Shown: positions 1 through 8,529 of the stretch, piece by piece
Numbering within the stretch: the first letter of the stretch is position 1
Layout of the letters: each line of letters opens with the position of its first letter
Assembly: GCF_009903625.1 (NCBI RefSeq)
Contig: NZ_CP047569.1
Location: 2,334,501-2,398,500 of the forward strand
From: Microbulbifer sp. ALW1
Lineage (GTDB): Bacteria; Pseudomonadota; Gammaproteobacteria; Pseudomonadales; Cellvibrionaceae
Reading direction: 5' to 3'
Length of the DNA stretch: 64,000 bases
Notes under the pieces: generated by a model
Databases searched by the model: none
Told to the model about the DNA's origin: nothing
What the model saw: only the letters and a program-made list of their open reading frames with translations
Position numbers and translations under genes: made by a program

Positions 1-82
1 AATCGCTCATCGGGCTGCCAGGCCGGTAACTTATGACGGTAAGTTACGGGTCTCACCTTACCGAATATTTGGGGAATTAGGC

Positions 83-220
83 CATACAAGCGCAAGCAGT
101 TTGCTACGGCCCTGCGGGCCTCCGCGGGACGCCCAACGCTATGCACATTTTGTGCGGGTCGCTGTGCTCCCAGTTTCGCACAAAATGTGCATAGCATTGG
201 CCGCCCCTGTTGCTGGCGTT
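83..220 (+). other. Integron attC-like recombination site, interrupted by an IS
   Basis: The site begins with CATACAAGCGCAAGCAG and ends with GCCCCTGTTGCTGGCGTT, both resembling the ends of attC sites in marine gammaproteobacterial chromosomal integrons. Between them lies a long hairpin: GCTATGCACATTTTGTGCG at about 138-156 is the exact reverse complement of 177-195, with a loop of about 20 bases. The left core seems to lack one A compared with the usual TAACAAGCG form. The right core GTT is separated from its continuation (ATGT at 2009) by the insertion element. No integrase gene is in the window; it would be expected further left. The attC assignment rests on pattern recognition, not on a search. 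Confidence 0.65.
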
Positions 221-2004
221 CTGGCTGTAGAAAAACTCTTAAAACATAGCTGTTTTTTGATAAAATATGAGGGTCAGAACTGAGAAACCCTCCATGCCAA
301 ACTTCAAGCCATATGATTACAATCAGGACGCGATGGTTGTAATCAACTTCGAAGAGCAGCTACAGCCAAATACCTTCGAATATACCCTTCATCAGTTAAT
401 TGATAACCATATCAATCTTTCAGCGTTTTACGACAAGTACAAGAACGATGCTGGTGGGCGCTCGGCATACGATCCAGCCATACTCTTGAAGGTCGTTCTG
501 TTTGCCTATTCCAAAGGCATCACGTCCAGCCGAGAAATCCAGTGGCAGTGTGAGCACAATATTATTTTCAAGGCACTCTCCTGTGACAGCGTTCCACACT
601 TTACCAGTATCGCCAGCTTCGTCAGCAGCTATCCAGATGCTATTGAGTCAGTCTTTGAACAGGTCTTGATGGTTTGCGACCAGGAAGGACTTCTCGGGAA
701 TGAGCTGCTTGCGATCGATGGCTGCAAGATGTCATCCAATGCAAGTAAAGCGCATTCCGGTACCTTTAAGGAGCTGGAACAGAAGCGGACGAAGATTCGC
801 AAAAAGATTCAGCACTGTTTGAAGGAACACAAGAAGTTGGATGGCCGCAAGCCTGTGGAGCGGGAACGAAAACAGCGTTTAAAGCAGGCAAGTGCAACCC
901 TGAAAAAACACTTTGAAAAGATCGATAAATTCCTAAAGACGCAAGCCCCAAGGATGGGGCAAGGCAAACAACCGAAAGAAGTAAAAAGTAATCTTACCGA
1001 CAACGAGTCGGCCAAGATGACCACAAGCAAGGGAACTATCCAGGGCTATAACGGTGTTGCCGCCGTGGACAAAAAGCATCAAATTATTGTCGAAGCCTTG
1101 GCCTTTGGCGAAGGTGCCGAGCACCATACTTTAAAACCTGTTCTCAATGGTGTGACTTCCCGTTATCGGAATGCGGGCATTCACCAAGATATCCTTGGGG
1201 AACAGGTCATCGTTACTGCGGATACCGGTTTCTCCAATGAGAGTAATTATGCGTACCTGAGAGAAGAAGGTATCAACGCTTATATCCCGGATAACCAGTT
1301 CCGCTCACGGGATAAAGCCTTCGCTCGACAAAAGGAAAAGCACGGTAAGCGTCACCGGGAAATGCTGGTCGGAGTAAAGGCGGTGATTCCGGCGAGTGAA
1401 TTTCAGTTCGACAAACGGCGCAAGCGCTGTATCTGCCCGGCAGGTAAAGAGCTTCTTCTATATAGAGAAGAGCAGGTCAGCGAAGGTAAGCGCAAGCTGT
1501 TCTTTGAGGGGCGCCTGACCGACTGTCGACATTGTCACTTGAAACACCAGTGCATGCGTAATCCCAGCTCGGCCGATACGCGAGAGGGGCATGGTCGACA
1601 AGTATCCACCACCTGGACCAATGGCCGTACTGCAACAGACTGGATGAAGAATCGCGTTGATAGTATCGAAGGTAAAACGATTTACAGTCACCGAATGTCG
1701 GTAGTGGAGCCGGTCTTTGGCAATATCGGCACGAATAAGCGGCTTAGTCGCTTTTCTTTGCGTGGAAAAAATAAGGTTCAAGGTCAGTGGCGAATGTTTT
1801 GCTTGGTGCATAACATCGAGAAATTGATGCGATATAGTGCTCTCCATTAATGCACAGAGATATCCACATTCGGTTGCGTGAAAATCACCGTGAGTACACG
1901 GAAGCGTGATTATGTTAAAGGTTTGTGGTTAAATCTTGGCCAGGTAATGGTCAATTGAAAAGAGCTGGACGAGAGTAGTGATGAATATCGTTTTTCTACA
2001 GGCT
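221..2004 (+). mobile_element. IS1182-family insertion sequence
   Basis: The transposase gene is bounded by matching ends. CTGTAGAAAAAC at 225-236 is the exact reverse complement of 1990-2001, and the match extends imperfectly outward. CGTT occurs directly outside both ends (217-220 and 2005-2008), which fits a 4-bp target duplication. Removing the element and one CGTT joins GGCGTT to ATGTGTCC, restoring an attC core-like GTTATGT. Both ends and the transposase are intact, so the element could still be mobile. Exact outer ends are uncertain by two or three bases. Confidence 0.75.
294..1850 (+). CDS. IS1182-family transposase
   Basis: A DDE transposase of about 518 residues that would cut and join the ends of the surrounding element. 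The start is placed at the ATG opening MPNFKPYDYN, the usual N-terminus of this group; an upstream in-frame ATG at 267 would add nine residues. The N-terminal half carries the DUF772-like transposase domain. Likely catalytic acids are D142 (in LAIDGCKMS), D310 (in TADTGFSNES) and E472 (in VVEPVFGNIG). A Cys-rich stretch near residues 400-425 (CPAGK, CRHCHLKHQC) is typical of the family. The frame is uninterrupted, so the protein is probably full length. Confidence 0.9.
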   Translation: MPNFKPYDYNQDAMVVINFEEQLQPNTFEYTLHQLIDNHINLSAFYDKYKNDAGGRSAYDPAILLKVVLFAYSKGITSSREIQWQCEHNIIFKALSCDSVPHFTSIASFVSSYPDAIESVFEQVLMVCDQEGLLGNELLAIDGCKMSSNASKAHSGTFKELEQKRTKIRKKIQHCLKEHKKLDGRKPVERERKQRLKQASATLKKHFEKIDKFLKTQAPRMGQGKQPKEVKSNLTDNESAKMTTSKGTIQGYNGVAAVDKKHQIIVEALAFGEGAEHHTLKPVLNGVTSRYRNAGIHQDILGEQVIVTADTGFSNESNYAYLREEGINAYIPDNQFRSRDKAFARQKEKHGKRHREMLVGVKAVIPASEFQFDKRRKRCICPAGKELLLYREEQVSEGKRKLFFEGRLTDCRHCHLKHQCMRNPSSADTREGHGRQVSTTWTNGRTATDWMKNRVDSIEGKTIYSHRMSVVEPVFGNIGTNKRLSRFSLRGKNKVQGQWRMFCLVHNIEKLMRYSALH

Positions 2005-2030
2005 CGTTATGTGTCCGTGTTCGAGGTGGT

Positions 2031-2309
2031 ATGGACCAAGTAATTTTAAGAATTCTATTTGCGATTATGATGGTTTCATTTTTTGCTCTACTTTTGTCGG
2101 TTTTTTTGGCTCCGTTCTCGATAAATAAAGAATGGGTAAAAAATAGTGGATGCTCGAAAATGGAGATTCTCCAGCTCCCACATATTTACTTAAAGCAGAG
2201 CTATGAACCTGCGAGTATGTACGTGCGGAGAATGGCGATTCTGGGTACTTTAGGGTTGGTGGTCGGGTTTGCAAGCTTATATTGTGTGCATAAGTTCGGT
2301 GTGCTCTAA
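2031..2309 (+). CDS. Small membrane protein, probable integron cassette gene
   Basis: A 92-residue protein with two predicted membrane segments: residues about 5-28 (LRILFAIMMVSFFALLLSVF) and about 69-88. Between them is a short polar stretch containing LPHIYLKQSYEP. It begins 26 bases after the reconstructed cassette junction at 2006-2010, and its stop codon is followed within a few bases by an attC-like sequence. That is the layout of a one-gene integron cassette. I do not recognise the family and cannot assign a function. Base composition is more AT-rich than in neighbouring core genes, as expected for acquired DNA. Confidence 0.6.
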   Translation: MDQVILRILFAIMMVSFFALLLSVFLAPFSINKEWVKNSGCSKMEILQLPHIYLKQSYEPASMYVRRMAILGTLGLVVGFASLYCVHKFGVL

Positions 2310-2312
2310 ACC

Positions 2313-2350
2313 ACATAACAATCACAGGCAGTTTGCTAGGAACCTAACCC
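2313..2350 (+). other. Truncated attC-like half site
   Basis: CATAACAATCACAGGCAG, continuing TTTGCTAGG, closely matches the left end of the attC-like site at 83-108 (CATACAAGCGCAAGCAG, then TTTGCTACGG). No complementary right half or terminal core GTT is found before the dnaE2 stop codon at 2371. The site therefore appears truncated and may mark the end of the cassette array. Confidence 0.45.
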
Positions 2351-2370
2351 GCTTTTGCACGCCGCTTCAT

Positions 2371-5300
2371 CTAATGGAAGCTGCGTATACTCTGTAATTC
2401 ATCCCACTTTATACAGTGAATCCAGCGCCCTTCTAGGTGTATTACGGGGTAACTGTTTTCTCTTCCTTCTTTTGATATTTGTACTGGGCCACTGACGACG
2501 AGAATGTTTCCTCCAGTAATCTCAGGGCGATAGCGTTTCTGTATCTGCTCCCATAGGACCACGTTAATGACTCCGGTTTCGTCTTCAAGGGTGAGAAACA
2601 TAACCCCGGAGTTACTGCCGGGGCGTTGGCGACATGTTGTCAGGCCTAGTACTTTTACGATCTGGCCGTTCTGGCAGTGACTTAGGTCTGCGGCTTTTAG
2701 CAGGTTACGGAATTTTGGCTGCTTACGTATCAGGGCTATTGGATGCTCCCTGAGACTCAGGCCAGTGCTTAGGTAGTCGCTATAGGTCTGATCTTCTTGG
2801 CTGACTTCGGGTTGGTGGGTAGCCAGTGACAGGGTTTCCAGTTGGAGGCTGAGTGCCTGCCAGGTCGTTTTATAGCGGCTTTCAGTGAGCGATTGAAAGC
2901 TGTCAGCCTGTGCCAGGGATGCCCGTTCTTCTGGCGAGATGGAAACCCGTTGGTGGAAGTCTTGTAGGTCGATGAATGGTTTTTGTTCCTGTTGTGTACC
3001 GATTGCTTCGGCGGTTTCTTCTTTTAGCCCTTTGATGAGTCGCATCCCTAATCTCAACGCAGGCGAATTTGGCTGTGAGAGATCCAGGCGGTGCTGCCAG
3101 TGGCTGTGCTGCACGTTAATAGGGAGTATGTTCACATTATGACGCTGAGCGTCATAGACAAGTTGCGCTGGTGCGTAAAAGCCCATGGGTTGGCTGTTGA
3201 GCAGGCCACAATAGAAGGCGGCGGGGTGGTGGTGTTTGATCCATGCGGAGAAATACGCAAGTAGGGCAAAGCTGGCGGAGTGGGACTCAGGGAATCCGTA
3301 GGAGCCGAAGCCTTTCATCTGCTCGAACAGGCGCTCGGCAAGGTTATATTCATAGCCATTGGCGAGCATGCCTTGAATAAGTTTTTCCCGAAACTGAATC
3401 AGGTCGCCATTTTTCCCCCAGCTGGCCATGGCACGGCGCAGGCTGTCCGCTTCGCCGCCACTGAATCCGGCGGCGACCATCGAGAGTTTGATGACCTGTT
3501 CCTGAAATATCGGTACCCCCAGGGTGCGCTCGAGTACCGGGCGCAGGTTTTCATGCGGATAGGTGACCGCTTCCAGTTTCTGTTTGCGGCGAAGGTAGGG
3601 GTGCACCATGCCACCCTGGATAGGGCCGGGGCGGACGATGGCGATTTCGATCACCAGCTCGTAAAACTTCCGTGGTTGTAGTCTCGGCAACATACTCATC
3701 TGTGCGCGGGACTCGATCTGGAAGACTCCGACGGTGTCCGCACGGCACATCATCTCGTATACCGCTTGGTCATCGGCGGGTATATCCTGCAGGCGCATGC
3801 GGGGTCCATAGAGCCCCATGTAGGTCAGGGACTTGCGCAGGGCGGTGAGCATTCCCAGTGCGAGTATGTCGACCTTCATCAGTTTCAGGTCTTCAATGTC
3901 CTCCTTGTCCCACTGCACGATAGTGCGATCGTCCATCGCGGCGTTTTCAATCGGTACCAGCTGACTGAGCGGCTGCTCGGTAATGACAAAGCCACCTACG
4001 TGCTGCGACAGGTGACGTGGGAAACCGTAAATCTGTGTCAGTAACAGGGGCAGCATTTTTCCGGTAGTGCTGTCCGGAGCTATACCAGCTTTTTGCATTT
4101 GACGGGGGAAGTCTTCCAGCTTATCCCACCAGGTGCGCTCGGCCTGCAAGCGCTCGATGGTCGCAGCGCCTAGCCCCAGGGCTTTGCCGATATCCCGCAG
4201 TGCGCTTTTGAAGCGGTAGGTAATCTTGGTGGCGGCGAGGCCCGCGCGCGCTCGGCCGTACTTCCGGTAGATGTACTGGATGATTTCTTCCCGCCGTTCA
4301 TGCTCGAAGTCCACATCGATATCCGGTGGCTCATTGCGTTCACGAGAGATAAAGCGTTCGAACAGCAGCCCGATTTGATGTGGATCAATCTCGGTAATGA
4401 ACAGGCAATAGCACACCACCGAATTGGCAGCAGAGCCGCGCCCCTGGTAAAGAATATGCTGGCTGCGAGCGAACTGAACAATATCGTGAATGGTGAGGAA
4501 GTAGTGTTCGTATCGTAGTTCAGCAATAAGTGCCAGTTCCACTTCAATCTGCTGCTGAATACGCGCTTCAGGGCCATTTTTCCAACGTTTCTTGATGCCC
4601 TCTTCGACTAGTTCCCGCAGGTGAGCGCTCGCGTTTTTTCCTTCAGGTAGAACCTCCGAAGGATACTGGTAGCGCAGTTCTGCGAGACTGAACTGGCATT
4701 GATTGGCAACTTTTACACTGTTTTCAATGGCCTGTTGGGGAAATAGGGATTTGACTTCCCGCAGCGAGCGCAGATAGCGCTCGGCATTTTGCTCCAGCCG
4801 ATAACCCAGCTGATCCAGAGTGCAGTTGTGGTAATTGGCATTGAGTACATCCTGAAGGGGCTTGCGGGTGCGGCTGTGCATGAGTGCGGCATTGGTCGCA
4901 ATCAGTGGTATCTGTTCCGCGTGCGCGAGTTCTTTTATCTGTTGCAGGTGCAGGTTTTGTTCTGGCTGTAGACGGTTGTTGAGTGCTATGTACAGTCTGT
5001 CCTGGAAGTGGTCTTTCAATGTGGGGGGAAATGTCAGCGGCGTAGCTCCGGGTAGCCACAGGCAGATGCTATGTTGGCAATGGTCAAAAATGTCCTGGAG
5101 GTAGGTTTGATATTGCCCTTTTTCCGTTCGCAGGCGGGAAGTGGAAATGATCTGGCAGATTTCACTGTAAGCGAGTTTATTGGGGGCCAGTAATACCAGC
5201 TGTTGTGCGTCTTCCTGCAGGCGGAAGAAGCTGCCGCAGATCAGCTTCAGTCGACTGCCTTCAGCTTTGAGTTTTTCCAGCGCAGCGTATGCGCGCACCA

Positions 5301-5439
5301 CGCCGGCCATGGAGCACTCGTCGGTAATGGCGAGGGCGCAGTAACCAAGTTGGTGGGCGCTGGTGATCAGTTCCTGCGGATGTGAAGCGCCCTGCAGAAA
5401 GGAAAAATTGCTTTGGCAAAAAAGTTCGGCGTACTGCAT
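2371..5439 (-). CDS. dnaE2: Error-prone DNA polymerase III alpha subunit DnaE2
   Basis: A C-family DNA polymerase of 1022 residues, the catalytic subunit of the SOS-induced ImuA-ImuB-DnaE2 mutasome that copies past DNA damage. The N-terminus has a PHP domain (SNFSFLQGASHP, then the ITDECSMAGVVRAY region). The polymerase core follows, with the catalytic motif PPDIDVDFEHERREE near residues 370-380, then helix-hairpin-helix and OB-fold regions to the C-terminus. The start is placed at MQYAELFCQSNFSFL, the normal N-terminus of the family; the longer open frame upstream overlaps imuB. It is the last gene of the imuA-imuB-dnaE2 operon, 38 bases after imuB. Expression should follow the LexA boxes upstream of imuA. 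Confidence 0.95.
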   Translation of the reverse strand: MQYAELFCQSNFSFLQGASHPQELITSAHQLGYCALAITDECSMAGVVRAYAALEKLKAEGSRLKLICGSFFRLQEDAQQLVLLAPNKLAYSEICQIISTSRLRTEKGQYQTYLQDIFDHCQHSICLWLPGATPLTFPPTLKDHFQDRLYIALNNRLQPEQNLHLQQIKELAHAEQIPLIATNAALMHSRTRKPLQDVLNANYHNCTLDQLGYRLEQNAERYLRSLREVKSLFPQQAIENSVKVANQCQFSLAELRYQYPSEVLPEGKNASAHLRELVEEGIKKRWKNGPEARIQQQIEVELALIAELRYEHYFLTIHDIVQFARSQHILYQGRGSAANSVVCYCLFITEIDPHQIGLLFERFISRERNEPPDIDVDFEHERREEIIQYIYRKYGRARAGLAATKITYRFKSALRDIGKALGLGAATIERLQAERTWWDKLEDFPRQMQKAGIAPDSTTGKMLPLLLTQIYGFPRHLSQHVGGFVITEQPLSQLVPIENAAMDDRTIVQWDKEDIEDLKLMKVDILALGMLTALRKSLTYMGLYGPRMRLQDIPADDQAVYEMMCRADTVGVFQIESRAQMSMLPRLQPRKFYELVIEIAIVRPGPIQGGMVHPYLRRKQKLEAVTYPHENLRPVLERTLGVPIFQEQVIKLSMVAAGFSGGEADSLRRAMASWGKNGDLIQFREKLIQGMLANGYEYNLAERLFEQMKGFGSYGFPESHSASFALLAYFSAWIKHHHPAAFYCGLLNSQPMGFYAPAQLVYDAQRHNVNILPINVQHSHWQHRLDLSQPNSPALRLGMRLIKGLKEETAEAIGTQQEQKPFIDLQDFHQRVSISPEERASLAQADSFQSLTESRYKTTWQALSLQLETLSLATHQPEVSQEDQTYSDYLSTGLSLREHPIALIRKQPKFRNLLKAADLSHCQNGQIVKVLGLTTCRQRPGSNSGVMFLTLEDETGVINVVLWEQIQKRYRPEITGGNILVVSGPVQISKEGRENSYPVIHLEGRWIHCIKWDELQSIRSFH

Positions 5440-5477
5440 GCAATGGATATGGGTACTTCTGAGGTGCAGAGGGGGTG

Positions 5478-7007
5478 TCAGGAATAGACCCCGTGGAGAA
5501 ACCAGTCTTCGGATGTCAGGTCCTGAAACACCCAGTAGAGGCTCCCCAGCTCGCTGCGGGCGATGTAGTAATCGCGGGCATGGCGATGGTGCTGCCACCA
5601 GTAACCGTCGATACGTTCTGGCCCCTGAAGCAATTGCAGCTCGCCATCGTAAAAGAGTTTGTGATCGCGCTGCTGGATTCTGTCTGGTCGTGGCAGCAGC
5701 CAGCTTGGACGGGGGGCGTTGACCGGATGCAGGTTGTGGCCGCGGGGGCGGCTGTGGAGGCTGAGGCTGTCGGCACTCTGCCAGGCCTGTTCAGGGAGAT
5801 AACTCTCCTTGAGGGTGACACCGGACAGCGCCTGATGGCCCAGGCGAGCCTTGAGTTTGTCGATCAGCTGATAGCTCTCGTGGACCTTGCTGCCTTCATC
5901 AAAGAAATCTTCACGTAGCGTCTGACTCTCCAGTGGCCGCAGCTGCTGGCATTTGAGGGCCAGAGCCTGCACCGGTTCTTGCAGTGTCACGCGTTCCAGC
6001 TGCAGCTTGGTAAGTGCGATCAGGCGCTGAGGGTCAAATAGTGGTCGGGAAATCTCGACATTGACCTGCTGGCTACCGCGGCTACCGTAGTCCAGTACCC
6101 AGCACAATTGCTGGCTGTAGAGTTGGCGCCGCTGTAGTTGCCGGCAGAGTTCACGCACCAGGCGTCCGGCGGGAAACAGAAGTTGTTCGCTGTTATCCAG
6201 CGGGCTGGGGAAAAAGAGTTCGCTGTGAAACTCTGCGGGTGGCTCGTAGCTGGGTACCGGGTCCGGGCGGGTGCCGTTCAGGCGTGCCAGGTAGTCGATA
6301 AAACTGCGCCCGAAGCGATTGCCCACTTCCGACAGGGGGATGGCCAGGAGCTGGCTGACCCGTTTGATACCGCAGGCGTAGAGCTTGGCGATGGCTTTGT
6401 TATTACAGTCCAGCAGTTTGCTGGGAGCGAAGCTGATCCACTGGCGCCACTGCTGCGGGCTGGGGGGGCTCTGGGTTTCTTCGAGCCACAGGCGGTGCTC
6501 AGGTAACTGGCTCAGCAGGTGTGCGGCGCTGGGGCTATGGCCCAGGCCCATGACATGGCTAATACGCATCTTGCGCAGCTCTTTGCGCAGTTGTTGTAAC
6601 AGCGGGGCCAGGCCGCCATTGGCCTTGAGGCTGCCACTCAGCTCCAGAAACAGGCAGGCGGGGCCGTCATCCCCCTGGTCTTTCTTTTTGCCTTTTTTCT
6701 CGCCGGGGTGCGCACTGCCGCGCGGGGATACCACCGGGGTAAAGCTGTAGCCCCATTGGGCAAGCTGTTGCAACAGTTGGGTTTCCCGCTCCAGGTCGCG
6801 TTCCAGCAGTTCCAGTTCGGGGCAATAGGCGCAGGCAGTGGCAATCGTCAGTCCCGAGGCTACGTTGCGTGCATGCCCTGTGGCGTTGGCCTCCAGGATC
6901 AGGTTGCCATCGGTAACGGCCAGAGGGGTGCTCTCGCTATCTTTGCGCCCGGCGCGTGTGAGGGCTTCCAATGGCAGTCGGGGAAACTGAATACAGAGCC
7001 AGAGCAT
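5478..7007 (-). CDS. imuB: ImuB, Y-family polymerase-like mutasome subunit
   Basis: A 509-residue Y-family polymerase relative that acts as the hub of the SOS mutasome by linking the beta clamp, ImuA and DnaE2. Family members lack the catalytic carboxylates of true Y polymerases, so the protein is a scaffold rather than an enzyme. The N-terminus MLWLCIQFPRLPLEAL is typical. The little-finger-like and C-terminal regions extend to about residue 509. A strong ribosome binding site (GGGAGGA) lies about eight bases before the ATG. It follows imuA after 26 bases and precedes dnaE2. Residues about 110-125 form a Lys/Gly-rich patch (EKKGKKKDQGDD) that looks like a disordered insert. Confidence 0.92.
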   Translation of the reverse strand: MLWLCIQFPRLPLEALTRAGRKDSESTPLAVTDGNLILEANATGHARNVASGLTIATACAYCPELELLERDLERETQLLQQLAQWGYSFTPVVSPRGSAHPGEKKGKKKDQGDDGPACLFLELSGSLKANGGLAPLLQQLRKELRKMRISHVMGLGHSPSAAHLLSQLPEHRLWLEETQSPPSPQQWRQWISFAPSKLLDCNNKAIAKLYACGIKRVSQLLAIPLSEVGNRFGRSFIDYLARLNGTRPDPVPSYEPPAEFHSELFFPSPLDNSEQLLFPAGRLVRELCRQLQRRQLYSQQLCWVLDYGSRGSQQVNVEISRPLFDPQRLIALTKLQLERVTLQEPVQALALKCQQLRPLESQTLREDFFDEGSKVHESYQLIDKLKARLGHQALSGVTLKESYLPEQAWQSADSLSLHSRPRGHNLHPVNAPRPSWLLPRPDRIQQRDHKLFYDGELQLLQGPERIDGYWWQHHRHARDYYIARSELGSLYWVFQDLTSEDWFLHGVYS

Positions 7008-7033
7008 GTGCTGTCCTCCCGTTGCGCCTGAAA

Positions 7034-7720
7034 TTAGTGCAGCGGCTGGTCGCGGCGAACCAGCCTCGGATTACGGGCCAGGTGTATGCGCTGGCCGGAT
7101 TTACCGTTCAATTGCTTGAGCAGATGCAGCGCCAGCTGCTCGCCATCACTCTTCAGTTGCAGGCGCAGGGTGGCGGGGGAGGGGCTCAAGGCGCTGGAAC
7201 CGGGGCGGAAGTGGAAGTGCAGGCAGTCGCCCTCGCGTGCGGCAATCTGCAGGCGACGCAGGTCCTTGTCTGCCGGAGTCTCGCTGTTCTGCCAGTTCAC
7301 CAGGGCACCACAGGCCCCGGATTGCAGGGACTGTTCTGCGGCCCATAGCTGATCCCGCTGGCCACGGGGGTGCAGTATCAGCAGTTTTTCCAGCTGTACC
7401 CCGGCTTGTACCAGTGCCGGTGCGTAGGGTATGTGAGGTGGGTTGACCAGTATCACCATGCGTCCCTGGCGGGTCATTTCTGCCAGGGTGGGCAGGATGA
7501 GGGACATTTCACCAATTCCTGCTTTATCGACCAGAAACTCGGTGGTGGCGCCGCGGGGCCAGCCATGATTGGCGAGCAGTGCATCGAGACCGCGATAGCC
7601 ACTGCTGATTCCGGTGCGGCGCTGCTGCTGGCGGTTGGCCAGTTGCCAGATATCCGGCCGGGTCAGTAGCCGCTGCAGGGGCTGATTTTCGGTCTGATTA
7701 CTTAACTGCTTGTTTTGCAT
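7034..7720 (-). CDS. imuA: ImuA, RecA/SulA-like mutasome subunit
   Basis: A RecA-fold protein of about 228 residues, the first gene of the SOS mutagenesis cassette. In studied relatives ImuA interacts with RecA and ImuB and is needed for damage-induced mutagenesis. Visible features are the conserved GISSGYRGLDALL and HGWPRGATTEFL segments near the N-terminus and a C-terminal NPRLVRR tail. I chose the ATG at 7720 (MQNKQLSNQ). A GTG at 7759 would add 13 residues and cannot be excluded, since neither start has a strong Shine-Dalgarno sequence. Two LexA boxes lie 59-100 bases upstream. Confidence 0.88.
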   Translation of the reverse strand: MQNKQLSNQTENQPLQRLLTRPDIWQLANRQQQRRTGISSGYRGLDALLANHGWPRGATTEFLVDKAGIGEMSLILPTLAEMTRQGRMVILVNPPHIPYAPALVQAGVQLEKLLILHPRGQRDQLWAAEQSLQSGACGALVNWQNSETPADKDLRRLQIAAREGDCLHFHFRPGSSALSPSPATLRLQLKSDGEQLALHLLKQLNGKSGQRIHLARNPRLVRRDQPLH

Positions 7721-7778
7721 GAAGTTTTCGGCGCTGTTCACGATCTGTTGGCTCCACACTGGCGGTCTGCAAGGGGTT

Positions 7779-7798
7779 GACTGGTTGCATATACAGTA
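7779..7798. promoter_or_regulatory. imuA: LexA box (proximal to imuA)
   Basis: GACTGGTTGCATATACAGTA has the CTG-N10-CAG core of the gammaproteobacterial SOS box (consensus TACTG-N10-CAGTA), with one mismatch in the outer flank. It lies 22 bases from a second, perfect box and upstream of the imuA start. LexA binding here would repress imuA-imuB-dnaE2 until DNA damage. Confidence 0.8.
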
Positions 7799-7800
7799 TC

Positions 7801-7820
7801 TACTGGCAATTTATACAGTA
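7801..7820. promoter_or_regulatory. imuA: LexA box (distal, perfect consensus ends)
   Basis: TACTGGCAATTTATACAGTA carries perfect TACTG and CAGTA arms around ten bases. The spacing to the adjacent box at 7779-7798 (22 bp, about two helical turns) would put two LexA dimers on the same face of the DNA. That suggests tight repression of the mutasome operon. The divergent dcd gene starts 117 bases away, so an effect on dcd is possible but not shown. Confidence 0.9.
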
Positions 7821-7936
7821 GTCATCCAGTGCCGGCAAGCCCGTACCAGATAGACTGGCACTTTTTTGCACAGGGCAAACCGGCTATGATTCGGCCTCTT
7901 TAATGACCGCCAGAATTGAACAAGCGAGGGGACAGG

Positions 7937-8506
7937 GTGAGCATCAAATCCGATAAGTGGATTCGTCGTATGGCTGAGAATGAGGGGATGATTGAGCCCT
8001 TCGAGCCGGGCCAGGTACGCCACGGTGAATCAGGCGACCGCTTGATCTCCTACGGCACCTCCAGTTACGGCTACGATGTGCGCTGTGCCAGTGAGTTCAA
8101 GATCTTCACCAACGTGCATTCGGCGACCGTGGACCCCAAAGCCTTTGACGAAGACAGCTTCGTGGACGTCACTGGCGATTACTGCGTCATTCCGCCCAAT
8201 TCCTTCGCGCTTGCCCGCACCGTAGAGTACTTCCGTATTCCGCGCTCGGTACTGACCATCTGTCTGGGCAAGTCTACCTATGCTCGCTGCGGCATCATTG
8301 TGAATGTGACGCCACTGGAGCCGGAGTGGGAAGGGCACGTGACCCTGGAATTCTCCAACACCACCAATCTGCCCGCGAAGATCTACGCTAATGAAGGTGT
8401 GGCGCAGATGCTGTTCTTCGAATCCGACGAAATCTGTGATGTGTCCTACAAGGATCGCGGTGGCAAATACCAGGGCCAGCGTGGCGTCACTTTGCCGAAG
8501 ACCTGA
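7937..8506 (+). CDS. dcd: dCTP deaminase
   Basis: Deaminates dCTP to dUTP, the main source of dUMP for thymidylate synthesis in gammaproteobacteria. The protein is 189 residues. The start is the GTG at 7937 giving (V)[13 protein letters not shown], the canonical N-terminus, preceded by the purine-rich GAGGGGACAG. Active-site signatures are STYARCGI (residues 113-120) and HVTLEFSN with Glu138, the position of the catalytic Glu in the E. coli enzyme. The C-terminal [12 protein letters not shown] nucleotide-closing segment is present. It reads away from the SOS operon across a shared intergenic region of about 215 bases. Confidence 0.96.
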   Translation: MSIKSDKWIRRMAENEGMIEPFEPGQVRHGESGDRLISYGTSSYGYDVRCASEFKIFTNVHSATVDPKAFDEDSFVDVTGDYCVIPPNSFALARTVEYFRIPRSVLTICLGKSTYARCGIIVNVTPLEPEWEGHVTLEFSNTTNLPAKIYANEGVAQMLFFESDEICDVSYKDRGGKYQGQRGVTLPKT

Positions 8507-8529
8507 TTGTTATCTGACGACCTTTTGCC

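Noticed and set aside
101..283. 60-residue open frame across the attC-like region
   Set aside because: It reads straight through the attC hairpin into the IS end and has no ribosome binding site; such frames are typical of attC sequence.
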